From contig NC_051069.1 in NCBI RefSeq assembly GCF_004664715.2, positions 3,880,001-3,944,000 on the forward strand: DNA of 64,000 nucleotides, written 5' to 3'. Every line of letters begins with the position of its first letter. The stretch's first letter is position 1. This DNA is from Peromyscus leucopus. Its lineage: Eukaryota; Chordata; Mammalia; Rodentia; Cricetidae. The position numbers and the translations under genes are program-made. Positions 9,672 through 20,625 of the stretch are shown piece after piece. The notes below the pieces were generated by a model that ran no database searches, was not told the origin of the DNA, and was given only the letters and a program-made list of their open reading frames with translations.

Positions 9672-11431
9672 TGCTCTGTTTCCCAGTTATTTCAACAGAG
9701 CCTGCACAACCAAGACGCCTGACTATGGAATAAAAACCCCCAAGAAACAGGCCAGCTGGGCCACCTGCAGCACACCCTCCCTACAAGATGTTCCCTGAGC
9801 AGCTTCCAGCAAGGTTCAGCCAGCCAAGATTGTATTATTGAATTGTGACCCTCTCATCTTCTTCTCCCTGCCTACCAAAGAGCCATTCCAACTCATATTG
9901 TTTCAAAACCGTTATCTAAGCAATTATATATGGCTCCGGAAGAAATATGGGTTCAAAGGCATCATCTTCTCTTCATACAAGATCTGTTTTGAGGTACGAG
10001 GTACACTACCATGCTCTCGATCTACATGAACCTTCCCTCCTACTGGGCAACCCAAGCTCATGGTTTCCTGCTATGTATGTGCTACAGTAAAAGAGACTCC
10101 CCTTCAATTTCCTTTACCTACCCTGCCCCCTGAATAGGGATCCTCCTGAACATCAGAATAAGACATAGTTTCCAGAGGGAAATGAAATTCAAAGCTCCTG
10201 TCTGGACAGCCAACAGCTCTAATCAAGACAAAGGATGGTTACTTGGGGTTATAAAATAATTCTTCCAAATGGATCAAAACACTATAGTATTTTATTCTTC
10301 AGGACAAGTGCCTCCGAAGTCTTGGTTGCACAGTGGTGTGGAGGCATCTCTGTAGCTTGGTATCGTCGTTCCCTAGTCCACACGGCGGTCCTATGTCTCA
10401 GGAAACACTTGGTGAGTGAAACTGTAAGCTGAGCTTCCACAGGGAGTGACAGATTCCCCAGGTGCCCCCGGCACCTGGCATCATGCCATGCAAAAGGGAG
10501 CACCTGGTAACATCCCCAGCACCCTGGCATCCAGGCTCCTAGTTCACATGTTCCTGCTGGCTCACCTCTCTTCCCCTCTTCATTTGGTTCCAGCTTAAGT
10601 CAGTACACCACAGGAGCTTGCTTCTCCCTGGCCTGGTCCCCGGTGGTTGCCATGACAACACCCCCTCAGAGTAGGCACTGGATACAGGCCTTCTCTAGTA
10701 TACCTCCAGGCAGAAGGGAGTCTGGGTGACCCTGAGGCCCACAGCAGGGGAGATGGAGAAGATCCCAGGCACCCTTGGAGGCACCTTTCCTGTCAGTTTC
10801 TCAGGGACACTCTGGACGCCCCACTGGTTTTTCTGCTTCCTCATGCCAAGGAGCACATGGGAAAAGCAGCTTGGGATGCTTCAGTGGCCAGACTACCACA
10901 TTCTTTTTACTGATGGAGGCTGGAATCCATCTTCAAAGCCAATGAAAATGTCACGCCTGGATCCAAAAGCAGGCCTCCTGAAGGACTTGAGGAAGGGCTC
11001 TGTTCCTTCCCCTGGCATCACAGAGTGGGTGGGCGGGTGGCGGTTACCTGGCGGTGAAACTCATGTCTGCCATGTGCTGGCATGAGGCAGGCATGGTATG
11101 GATGGGCAGCAGAATGAGAGCACACAAAAGCTTCTGACTTTTCCCTCTTCCTAAAGTTTAATTCCGAGGCTTGAAGTATTCTTAGACACCAGCCCCAAAG
11201 CATTTTATGGTTGATTCTTCCCTAGGTAAATTAAAATGAATTCAGGTTAATACAGCCTCACTCCAATTGCAAGAGATAAGAGGGAATTTAAACTAGCGTG
11301 TTGGTTGCTGAGCACAGCTCCACAAAGGTGTAGGGTGCTACGTATCTTTTTATCAGCACCTGGTATACAGTTACTGAGCTAAAAAGAAACACTATTGATG
11401 AAGACAGTAGCTGACTAATGGCCACTGCTAT

Positions 11432-11433
<2 letters not shown>
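9672..11433. other. Single-copy noncoding sequence
   Basis: No gene or dispersed repeat recognised over about 1.8 kb. The frame at 10726-11085 (119 codons, alternative start) shows no recognisable domain. Confidence 0.5.

Positions 11434-11472
<39 letters not shown>
11434..11472. repeat. (GT)n microsatellite
   Basis: About 19 GT units immediately before an antisense B4-like element, in the position of that element's tail. Confidence 0.95.
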
Positions 11473-11473
<1 letters not shown>

Positions 11474-11479
11474 TATGTA

Positions 11480-11775
11480 TGACTGTGGGTGGGTACATGG
11501 GGGCCACAGCAAGCATGTGGACCTAAGAAGACAATCTTGGGCATCAGCCTTCGCCTTCCATCTTGTTTGAGGCGACATCTGTCATTGTCCACCACACTGC
11601 ATGCCAGGCTAGCTGGCTGAGGAACATTCAGGAGTCTGCTGTCCCTGCCTCTCATGTTGTCACAGGCATGCTGGGATTGTACATGTACACGACCACATGT
11701 GATTTTTATGTAGATTCTAAGGATCTGAATTTCTCCGGTCCTCAGGCTTGTGTGGGGAGTGCTACAGTCACTGAG
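11480..11775 (-). mobile_element. B4-like SINE, antisense, diverged
   Basis: GCATCAGCCTTCGCCTTCC, GCCAGGCTAGCTGGCTGAGG, GCTGGGATTGTACATG and GGTCCTCAGGCTTGTGTGG lie in antisense B4 order, ending CACTGAGCC. The middle differs from the standard B4, so this may be a separate related subfamily. Confidence 0.55.
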
Positions 11776-12537
11776 CCTTCTCTCTGACTCGATTGTCAGT
11801 GTTTACCAAGCACTCTTTCATCTGAGGGTAAGACTTGGCCTTCACAGGGACCGAGGCCTGCGCCCAAACACAGGGCTTCTGCACACTGTGTCCAGCCAAA
11901 CTGACAAGACTAAGCCATCCCCGAGGAGGCCCCTTAGGGGAGTGCTGACAGATGGGGAATGAGCCAAGAAGGCAGAGCAAGGCAGAGGAGCAGGAAGAGG
12001 AATGGATTGGAAAAAGGCTCGGAGAGTCTGTGTCCACTGCTTCTGAAGTCAGCCACTTCCCAGAGTCCCAGAACCACTTGGCTGCTGTGTGCATATTAAT
12101 TTATGTATTCAGTGTGGGGGGCAGCCTAGGTACAGTGACGGATGGCCGTGGAGCTCTCTCCTCCCCAGGTGCCCAGAGACACAGCAGGAGCTCCGTATCC
12201 ATGTGGGAAAGTCACCTCCACCCTGAAGTGGGAGGGCCTCCATGCTCTCACCACTGCCCACCAAGAGCAGATGATGAAGCAGGCGGTGGGGTGAGGCATC
12301 CCATTTTACATGAGCATTTCCTCTAATCTATTATGCTAATTTGAATATGATCGAATTTACAATTTGAAAGTATCGCCTGAGATTAAGATCCACAGCACTT
12401 AAAAAAAAAGAAAAGAAAGAAAGAAAAAAGAAATGAAAAAATGACAACCAATTTTAATAGCTGAGAACACAGTTTGGTTTGTAAGATTTAGAAACATAAG
12501 AACAAAGACCTATGTCCCATTTTCAACACCTGTGTAA
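11776..12537. other. Single-copy noncoding sequence
   Basis: An A/AG-rich stretch lies at 12400-12440. No gene recognised; the frame at 11952-12326 has no recognisable domain. Confidence 0.5.
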
Positions 12538-12745
12538 AAAGCTGGGTGTATGCTTGTAACCCCTGGTCTGGGGAGGCAGAGTCAGGGGATTTCTGGAGCT
12601 TGCTGACCAGCCATCCTAGCATAACTGGTGAACTTCAGGCCAATGAGAGGCCCTTTCTTAAAGGAGGGATATTCCTGAGGATGATACTTGAGGCTGTCCT
12701 CTAGCCTATGAGTGTGTGCTTGAGAGCACTCGTGCGCATGTGTTA

Positions 12746-12760
<15 letters not shown>
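12538..12760 (+). mobile_element. B4-class SINE, sense, head missing
   Basis: GCTGGGTGTATGCTTGTAAC, GGGGAGGCAGAGTCAGGGG, TGACCAGCCATCCTAGC, AATGAGAGGCCC and the tail GATACTTGAGGCTGTCCTCT follow B4 body-to-tail order. Ends in (CT)n leading to (CA)n. Confidence 0.75.

Positions 12761-12795
<35 letters not shown>
12761..12795. repeat. (CT)n-(CA)n microsatellite
   Basis: A short CT run (about 12746-12760) passes into about 17 CA units at the tail of the sense B4. Confidence 0.95.
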
Positions 12796-12796
<1 letters not shown>

Positions 12797-13344
12797 AATT
12801 TTAAAATGATGGTGATGTGATACGTAAGGAATAAGGTCTCGAAACACACAGGGTTTTCTTGCTGCCCATCCTGGGAGCTGCAGGACACAGCCATAAGTAC
12901 TAGGCCGGCAATGCCCACCAATCAAAATATGCATTTTTCATGTCACCCACAACCATATACCTGCCTCAACTTCAGAACTGAAGAGGACCTCTTCTCTTCT
13001 CTCTGTGGGGCCTCTGGTGGCTTCTAAGAAGGCAGGCCCCAAAGAAAACCTGGACTCTCTTCAATGGGGGCTAGCTTACTTTCTATGAAGCAAATCTTGT
13101 GCAACTGATGGAGCTGTTTATAGGAACACCTTGATGTGGTCTGTTGAGAACATGCTAGAAGATTAAAAGGTAACCTAAAGCACGGAGCCCCCCTGACCCC
13201 GGTGGAAATGTTATCTCACACTAGCTAAATGGAGAGTGGCTCATGGGTATCTGACCTTGTAGCTACACAAAAGGCTTTTGACATCGGCATGATCCACAGT
13301 GCAGTAAAGGATGAAATACCATCCTGGAAAGATCTGGAAGGAGA
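12796..13344. other. Single-copy noncoding sequence
   Basis: No gene or repeat recognised. Confidence 0.5.
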
Positions 13345-13535
13345 CTTGAGTCTCCTGTTCACTAGCTGTATATCCTTAGAAACATCCCTAAAGGTCTCTA
13401 GAGTCTCCACTTTTTCATCTTTCAGATGGAGTAATGATGGGGACCATGAGGGACAAATGGATAACTAAATGTACCAAGTATTGAGAAAACTGCCCTGCAC
13501 ACAGTATGTGCTCAACTACAAGTTACCACTGTTAT
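13345..13535 (+). mobile_element. MIR SINE, sense
   Basis: CACTAGCTGTATATCCTTAG, then ACTTTTTCATCTTTCAGATG and GTAATGATGG, and near the end GCACACAGTATGTGCTCAAC follow the MIR order of core, pyrimidine stretch, and cacatagtaagtgctcaa-like end. MIR is an ancient tRNA-derived mammalian SINE, so this region predates rodents. Confidence 0.75.
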
Positions 13536-13572
13536 CAGAAGAGACTATAAATATGAACTGAGAGCATTTCAA

Positions 13573-13758
13573 CTTGCTTTTTATTTTTGAGACAAGGTCT
13601 CACATAGCTCAGGCTGGTATCTGAGAATGACATGGAACACAGGTGTGTTCACCTCCCACATGCTGAGATTAAGTGTCGTTATAGCAGGAACAGAACCCAA
13701 GACTTCATGGATACACTAGGAAAGTACTCTACTAACTAGGCTACATCCCCAATTCTTA
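13573..13758 (-). mobile_element. B4A-class SINE (ID-B1 fusion), antisense
   Basis: GAGACAAGGTCTCACATAGC and AGGCTGGTAT are the B1-derived end; ACTCTACTAACTAGGCTACA and TCCCCAATTC are the complemented ID-like head. The order is that of antisense B4A. Confidence 0.7.
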
Positions 13759-15694
13759 GGTTTTCAACTTGATAAACCCAAATCTGGTTTCTTGGGAAAT
13801 GAATTGGTGCTCTGGCATATAGCGTGAGTGAGACTCTACAACCGTAAACTGCTGGGCAGCCAAATTCTGACCCTTGGCTCCTCTCTGCCTACTGTGCTAT
13901 GCCACTGCCTGCAAGACCTCTCTTTGATGTCAGAAGGAAGCATAAGCATATTTCCCAGCTGACATCTCGGCTCCATCCAGTCATGACATTCTCGAGTCAC
14001 CCCCAAGGGCAGCAGAGGTGGTTAAAGTCAACACAGCACAGTTTATAAACCATAGTGAGAGGACAGAGAGATAGGGTGTGTTTACCACATTATATAATTA
14101 GCCCTGAGCCTCTGGGGAGGGAGTGCCAATGCATACCCAACACAGTCTCATCTCATTTTGATGGGGAAGATACCAACTCCTAATCACTGAGAAGAATTGC
14201 TATAATTCGTTTAGTCAGTCTCCACCTGAGATGTGTGTAAGGTGATTTTAATGTGCACCTCCTCAGGACCAAATATTTCAGCATTTCCTCACTTTTGTAA
14301 TGCTCTGAAATGCAAAGACATTAACCTTAAAGGAGTCTGGGAGGCCACATTTCAAAGCTGGGCTGTATGGAACTCAGGTTCACTATGAACACACTTGGAG
14401 AACTTGTTAAACATGAAGGCCAACCCCTTCTATATTGATTCTGTGGGTCTATCTGAAGGACAAGGACGTGCTGCTTTTCACCACCTCTCCAAATTTTTCT
14501 AGCATCAGTGGTCCACACTACAAAAAATAATCTTTGTTACTCAACACGGAGAGTTGGCGGGTGGCTGAGAGACCCCATGCTATGACTTAAGATACCTCTG
14601 CTTCCTCTCATCATTGGGTAGCCAGAGGAGCTACTGCCCAAGATTCCCAATCACTTTCATGGCCTAGAAGTGGAATTCTAGAATGCCTAAGGTATGAGAC
14701 AGCTAAGCAAGAAACAATATTCCCCAAGTTTTTCCATCCTAGCCCATCCCATTGAATCCAATGCCATGTCACTGCTTGCCTCGAGGGGCTCAGTGTTCCC
14801 CAGCTCCTCCCCTAACAGAATCTAGCACAAATCTCTAGTGCTCCCAGTACATCAAACATGACAAAAATGACTACAATTTAGATTTTTAAAAAAATGTGCT
14901 AGGCCTCAGTCTATTTTACAAAGTATCTGTATAAGGTTATAATTCAAAGGTTGACTCAATTGGCATGTGAGGGAAAATGTGCCCATGCAAAGCTGGCATG
15001 ACTGTTCTGGGAGTCACCAACCTCTTTCTGATTGGATTGGAAACTTGCTACACGTGAGAGAACCCACGCCTGATATTGGAAGCCTGGTGAAAAGCCCATG
15101 ACTGGGTAGGGCGTAAGCCCTAGGTCTGAGCTACATGAGATTCTGTCTAAAAAATAGTCAGTATGTACATACATGCACAAGTGACGAGTGGGCTTCGTCC
15201 TGTCATTGCTGATAATTTTGGCAGTCATATTTAAGGAAGCACTGTGAGAAGGGGTGGGCCTGCCCTGGTGTCTGTCTATGGCTGAAGATTGACCCCCTGC
15301 ACTTACAGTTATAATAATTATATTGACATCTGATCTTTGCATGAGTCCACATTTATAAACTCTTTGAAATTTTAACCTGTCACGGGCCACAAGACTATGA
15401 AATAGGAGCCCAGCTGTATGTAATAAGCTATATATACCTTGATGGACCAAAGAGACCTTCAAGAGGGAAAGAGCCCTGTGTGTCTAGATTCATTCCCCAC
15501 CATTAGTAGCATCTTTTCTGGGCCCCTGGGAAGGAAATGAAGAGGCTGGACCTCAAAATATCTGATGATAATCCATATCACTTGATCCAAAGTGCTCTAG
15601 TCAAACCGTGTCATGATAGTTATAAAATGGGATGTTGCTGATACTGCTGATGGCGAGGGTGACAATGGCCATCCATTAAGGACCATTACAAGTT
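13759..15694. other. Repeat-poor single-copy sequence
   Basis: About 1.9 kb with no clear dispersed repeat. A stretch at about 15095-15165 resembles a very decayed B1 tail (GAGATTCTGTCTAAAAAATA) but is not secure. The antisense frame at 14956-15462 has 168 codons and no recognisable domain. Confidence 0.5.
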
Positions 15695-15880
15695 TTCAGA
15701 AGTAAGAGGTTCCATGTCATAATCTCACCTCATGTTTTTTGAAGCTACTGCCAGATTTTCAGGTAATAAAATCAAGAACTATGACGATTAGCTGAATGTC
15801 CACAGTCAGAAAAAGTTAGAGAAGCAGGCATTTGGACACAATGTTCTTGTCCAACACACTATGGCACCTCCCTCAAAACC
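15695..15880 (-). mobile_element. MIR SINE, antisense
   Basis: Order of TAATCTCACCTCATG, AGGTAATAAAATCAAGAACT, TGTCCACAGTCAGA and AGAGAAGCAGGCATTTGGAC matches the complement of MIR (taatcctcac, gatgaggaaactgag, gcacacagctagt, ggcagagctggg). Diverged, as expected for MIR. Confidence 0.6.
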
Positions 15881-16310
15881 TACTGCTGCCCTACTGGGGG
15901 ACAAGTCCAGGTTCCTTCCATGCCTCTCTATAATCTTATAGATTCCCCATCCACCTGGACTCAGCTTTCTAAGAAGCACAAATACATTTCTTTACCCCAA
16001 CCTGGCAATCTCTCAACTCTGCTGGGTAATTTAATTACCCATCAGATACTTTTTGGTTTTCAGGCTGTTCATATGTGCTGGTCCATGTGTAGGCTGTATA
16101 ACAGATGGACAGACAGGTGCTTTTTGTTTTGACTCTAATACCACCCAGTCACACTCAGCAGGGGGTCTTTTTTCTTGACCAAAACAATATCTTTGTCAAA
16201 GCCATGTGCAAAATGGCTGAGGTGACCTGTAGGCCCATTTACCAGGTTGTCATCTGTAAGTCTGGCTACCCACCTCCAAATGCAATTTGAATTATTTTGT
16301 CCAGAGGCGC

Positions 16311-16314
<4 letters not shown>

Positions 16315-16360
<46 letters not shown>
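16315..16360. repeat. (TG)n microsatellite
   Basis: Twenty-three uninterrupted TG units. No SINE is recognisable on either side, unlike most of the dinucleotide repeats in this window. Confidence 0.95.
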
Positions 16361-16361
<1 letters not shown>

Positions 16362-18112
16362 TCCACTCTTAGAAAGATTCCAAAGTTTCACTACCCAAAT
16401 CATTATATAAAAGTATTATTTTGGACCAGCCGTAACAAAGCCTAAAGGCCTACACTGTTTGTAGAACACCATCTGACCACTGTTCCAGCCAGTGGAGACT
16501 GACAGCATTCACTGTTTCTCTGACAGCATTCCCCAACTCTGAAAGGAGGAACCTGATGCATCTTCAACTGTGCTATGATCTTTGATGTCTTCGGCTTAAC
16601 TTGAGAATCCATTGATAACTTTGAACATTTAAGTCTACACAGTGAGACAGAGGAAGAGGCTGTGCTGTTAGCCTCTAAATATGGGCCATCCACTCAGTGA
16701 ACATAGATCAAGCATGGAAGACTGGGATTACTCTGTCCACACTGAGAGTCTCGGCTATGGTGGATGACTGCATTCACCTGAGTAAGCATAACCCTACTGT
16801 TGACATTTGACCCAAGGCCTGCAAGTTGCCCAACGAAACAGCAAACATTGCATCAGGCATGTGAACAGTACAAGCCATCCCTCCACATGAAATCAACAGA
16901 AGCAAGAACTCTTTAAAATAAGACGATATTAGTCTGATAACGACAAACCAGACTAACAGTACAGAGACATTAAATACACTGTACACAATATAGGGTCGGT
17001 CTCTATTGTCCCCGCCTTCTAATCCCACACCTTCCTGGCAGCAATACTGACGTGTACATCTCTTTTGCTCCCCCTCAGAGTGACATGCAAGGGTAAAAGC
17101 AACCATGCATGGAACAAAGCTAATTGCTAGTATTGTTTATTCAATGGTATGCCTTGATTAATTAAAAGAGAGAGAGAGAGATTCATAAACCAGTTGTGAA
17201 ACCAAACATTCACAGGATCCCAGTACTTATCCAAAGGCTCAATTTGTAGCTGTGTGCCCTTAAAAAACAGACTCGATGATTGCTCAAAGAAGCCACATGG
17301 TAAAAAAAAAGTGTCAGCTCTTTCCAAACTGAGGCAGCCAAGAAAAGGATTTTGCAAAAGAAAAGTGGGCGGAGGATCTGAGATGCAAGGGAAGTAGAGG
17401 CACACCGGACCAGAGCAAAGCAAGAACTGTGAGGAAGGGCAACACATCCGTTTAGCAAAGTTACAGTGAGGGCGGGCAGAAACAAATACAGCCTAGGATG
17501 CAGGGTCCGGGGAAAGAGGAAGGGGCGAGTGGAAACAGCTGGAATTGTTCAGCTGTGTCAACATTCGGCTGCTTGGCAGATTGACTAGCAAAGTGTCATC
17601 TGAAACCAATTACATTCCCAAAACCCCACGGACCCAGTTCATAACATTGATTAATCCACATTGTGAAAAAGTCCCCAAGCAAAACTAGACCAGCTGTCAG
17701 CCCTTGGAGCTCAAAAAGAAGAAAAAAATAAAATAAATAAAAGCAGCATTGCTTCAGGGGGAAAAGGGAAGAAAAGAAGAGGAAAAAAGAAAAGGAAAAA
17801 TGCCTCCTGAAATGCTGAGACTTTTCGAAGGTGTGCCTTCTGAAATAGAAGATGGCTTTAGGAAGAATCCACCCGAGCCTCTTTTTTCCAGAACTGACTA
17901 TAATTAGAAAAGCCTGGGTCACGTTAAAATAAACTCAAAGTCCATTCCCAAAGTCAGAGCTCCAAGTCTTGATGCTGCGTCCTTTCATTCCCTCCTGGGA
18001 GTGATACCAATGTCTTAATTCTTAGGTGTGTTTTTGCTCTTTATTGTTTTAAATGCATTCATCTCTTAACATTGAACCAATAAAATGTAATTATATTTTG
18101 TATATTTTCTTC
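16361..18112. other. Repeat-poor single-copy sequence
   Basis: About 1.75 kb without SINEs. Holds an (AG)n run at about 17165-17180 and an A/G-rich stretch at 17706-17800. Two CAGCTG E-boxes lie 14 bases apart at 17536-17541 and 17550-17555. Nothing codes convincingly. Confidence 0.5.
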
Positions 18113-18408
18113 CTTGTGTATGTTCATGTATGTGCACACCCACGCATGTTCATGTACATGTGGAGGCTAAAGGTCAATAGTGGGTGTCCTCCTTAATCAC
18201 GCTCAACCTTCTTTTTCTGAGAGAGGACCTCTCTTTGACTTGGCTAGGCTGGCTAACCAGCAAGCTCTAGGAATCTGCCTATCTCTTGCCTCCCAGAGCT
18301 GGGCTTACAGGTGTGTGCCTCCATGCCTAGCTGTAGGTGCTGGCGATTTCACTCAGGTCCTCAGGCTTACATTGCAAGCACCCTACCCAGGGACCTGATT
18401 CCTAAGCC
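18113..18408 (-). mobile_element. B4-class SINE, antisense
   Basis: Tail side CATGTGGAGGCTAAAGGTCA, then TGAGAGAGGACCTCTCTTTG, AGGCTGGCTAACCAGCAAGC, GAGCTGGGCTTACAGGTGTG and ACTCAGGTCCTCAGGC. Nearly full length. Confidence 0.75.
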
Positions 18409-18870
18409 CACCTATTTCCTCTAAAATCTTTTTATACCTTTTGTTCTATTGCAAGGGGGTATTAAATGTTCACCATGTCCTGGATTTGCAAGAATAAAAC
18501 TTGTAACCAAGTCAACAAATGTTTACCACACTCATTGGATGTGAAAAAGCACTTGTGCAGGACCCAGAAAGCATCACATACACTATTATGCCTCCATCGG
18601 TACCCTATACACTCCCCTGCCCTCCAGAAAAGCCCCTAATCAGAAGATGGCAGGATGTGTGGAAAGCCCCTGGTCCTGCTGCGGAAACAGGAGCAGCCAG
18701 GACTCCAACTACTGAGTTTTGTAAAAGAGACCTGATGCCATCTATGGAATCCTCTCTGAGAAGGCTCCATTTCTGTAAATCCTGGCCTCAAGTTCCCACT
18801 GTAAGGCTGTATGGATTGTAGGGCACTTTGGTTGGCGGAATGGCTTCTTCATAGATATAAACCACATAAC
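18409..18870. other. Single-copy noncoding sequence
   Basis: No gene or repeat recognised; the frame at 18519-18821 has no recognisable domain. Confidence 0.5.
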
Positions 18871-18966
18871 TTCTTTGTTCGTTCACCCTGAAAACACTTA
18901 GCAAATGCAGACTCAGTATCAAGCACTGACCCATGCCCAAGAATACAGCTAGTGTACATCAAGTTT
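18871..18966 (-). mobile_element. MIR/L2-type fragment, antisense
   Basis: TTTGTTCGTTCACCC, AACACTTAGCAAATGCAGAC, AGTATCAAGCACTGACCCA and AAGAATACAGCTAG resemble the complement of the common L2/MIR end (attcaacaaa...gtgccaggcactg...gatacagc). Too short to assign a family firmly. Confidence 0.4.
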
Positions 18967-19194
18967 GCACTTCCTGTTATGATTTTAGAGCATGGAACAG
19001 TCAGAACAAGGAGGTAATATTGCTTGCATTTTCCTTATGCATTTCCTTATTATGTATTTGCCTTACTCTAAGAGTCCTTGGGTTTCAAAGGTGACAGTCG
19101 TAAGTCTGGAATTGGAACCATCTGTGTCAACAGCCACCTATGTCTACAACCTTCTAATAATTAATTTTTTTCCCAAGGGAGAGTTTGCGACATG

Positions 19195-19292
19195 TTTTTG
19201 TTTGAGTATTCCCAGCTGGCCACAAGTTTACCAGCCTCCTGCATCAGCCACTCCACTGCTTGGGTTACAGGTGTGCAGCACCATGTCTGTCA
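19195..19292 (-). mobile_element. B1/PB1-like SINE fragment, antisense
   Basis: CTCCTGCATCAGCCACTCCA and TGGGTTACAGGTGTGCAGCA match the complemented first half of a B1/PB1 element. No A tail. Confidence 0.45.
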
Positions 19293-19311
19293 TAGAAAAC
19301 ATTTTGTTCTG

Positions 19312-19438
19312 AATATGGTAGACAAGCCAACTGATGCTCACAAAAGCTTAGTGAGTTGCCCAGGACCGTGTAACCAGAAAACACTATAGTTTTACTGAAA
19401 TCCAGAGCTGTCCCACACCTGACTCTGTACTCTTTAAA
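19312..19438 (-). mobile_element. MIR SINE fragment, antisense
   Basis: CAACTGATGCTCACAAAAGC, TTAGTGAGTTGCCCAGGACC and TGACTCTGTACTCTTTAA match complemented MIR (aaactgaggctcagagaggttaagtgacttgcccaaggtc...tctgtgctcttaa). Confidence 0.65.
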
Positions 19439-19451
19439 CAACAAAAATGCA

Positions 19452-19575
19452 GGGGGCTGGAGAGATGGCTCAGTGGTTAAGAACAATTACTGCTCTTACG
19501 GAGGATCCAGATTCAGTCCAGTACCCCCACCCCCAAAACACAGAGAGAAATAAATAATAATAAATTTTTTAAATG
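19452..19575 (+). mobile_element. B2/B3-class SINE, sense, internally deleted
   Basis: Intact tRNA-like head GGGGCTGGAGAGATGGCTCA, then a short body and an A-rich AATAAATAATAATAAAT tail. About 120 bp against the usual 190-215, so the middle is missing. Confidence 0.85.
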
Positions 19576-20279
19576 CTCAGATACATTATGCTCGACACAG
19601 GCTTTTCTGAGCCTGCTGGCGAGTCTCAAAGCATGCAAAATATATTTCCTAGTGGGAAATGCATTCAGAGTTAGCAAGAAACTGGATGAAATTGGACTCT
19701 AAGAATATAAGTGGTTTATGTATTTGGACTGCATTCTAGGTTCGCTCCCTCTACAGTAAATGCCCCATAACTAATCTAGTGGCCTCCTCTGTTGAAATGT
19801 CACCCTGTTACTGCAAATTTTATGAACTGAAGTATGCCTCTGACAAATTGATCTTTTTCCTTCTCTATACTTTTATGTCCACATCTCATGGTACAGACCA
19901 ATTTGAGCTGTATGAGGTTATTACAGACTCACATCATCCAAACCTTGCTTATCATTGGTAGCTACAGCCCTGTTTTTGAAAAGAGAAAAAGACAAAACAT
20001 AGTCCACAATTCACTATGCATGTCAAGAAATGTAGGCCTTTTTTTTTTTTTTTCAGAGTCCAGGTTCAGAATGGGAAGATCAAAGCTAATAACAAAAAGT
20101 TACTTTAGAGGAAAGAAAGACTTCTCCAAATAGTAGCAGCACCTTCCAATTTTTAGTGTATAGTCTATTCTGAGTGTTGACAGAAAGGGTGGAGGAGGGC
20201 AGGAGAGAGAGGCAGTGAAGGGGAGTGGGGATGGGGTTGTGGGAGGAGCCTGGAGTAACCACCAGAAACTGTAACTAGG
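19576..20279. other. Single-copy noncoding sequence with T15 run
   Basis: T run at about 20040-20054. No gene recognised. Confidence 0.5.
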
Positions 20280-20625
20280 GGCCAGGGAGATGGCTTGGTG
20301 GTTAAAGCCCTTGGCATTCAAGTGTGAGGAGGACTGGAGTTTGGATTCCCAGAAACCCTTAGAAATCCTGGGTCTGTCTGTGTGGTGGCCTGCCTCTAAT
20401 TCCTGCTTTGGAAGACCACGATGGGATTCCCAGAAAAAGAAAAAAAAAAATGACTATCAAGATTAGCTAGAGTGACTGGGTTTGATGGAGAGCCCTTGTC
20501 TCAGTGAATAAGGTGAAGAGTGATGAGGGATGATATTTGAGATCAACCCTGGGCATCCACATGCACACGCACACACGCATGCATGCACGCATGTGCCCAC
20601 AAACATGCACACACCACCAAAACAC
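20280..20625 (+). mobile_element. B4-class SINE, sense
   Basis: Head GGGGCCAGGGAGATGGCTTG, body TCTGTGTGGTGGCCTGCCTC, then after an internal A-run TTAGCTAGAGTGACTGGGTT, GAGAGCCCTTGTCTCAGTG and the tail ATATTTGAGATCAACCC leading into a CA/CG-rich end. About full length for B4 plus its microsatellite tail. Confidence 0.75.

Noticed and set aside
14956..15462. Longest antisense open frame (168 codons)
   Set aside because: No recognisable domain, no codon or length pattern typical of an exon, and it overlaps single-copy DNA of ordinary composition. Frames of this size are expected by chance in 64 kb.
17165..17800. Purine-rich stretch as a promoter or CpG island
   Set aside because: It is A-rich low-complexity DNA with almost no CpG and no TATA/initiator arrangement.
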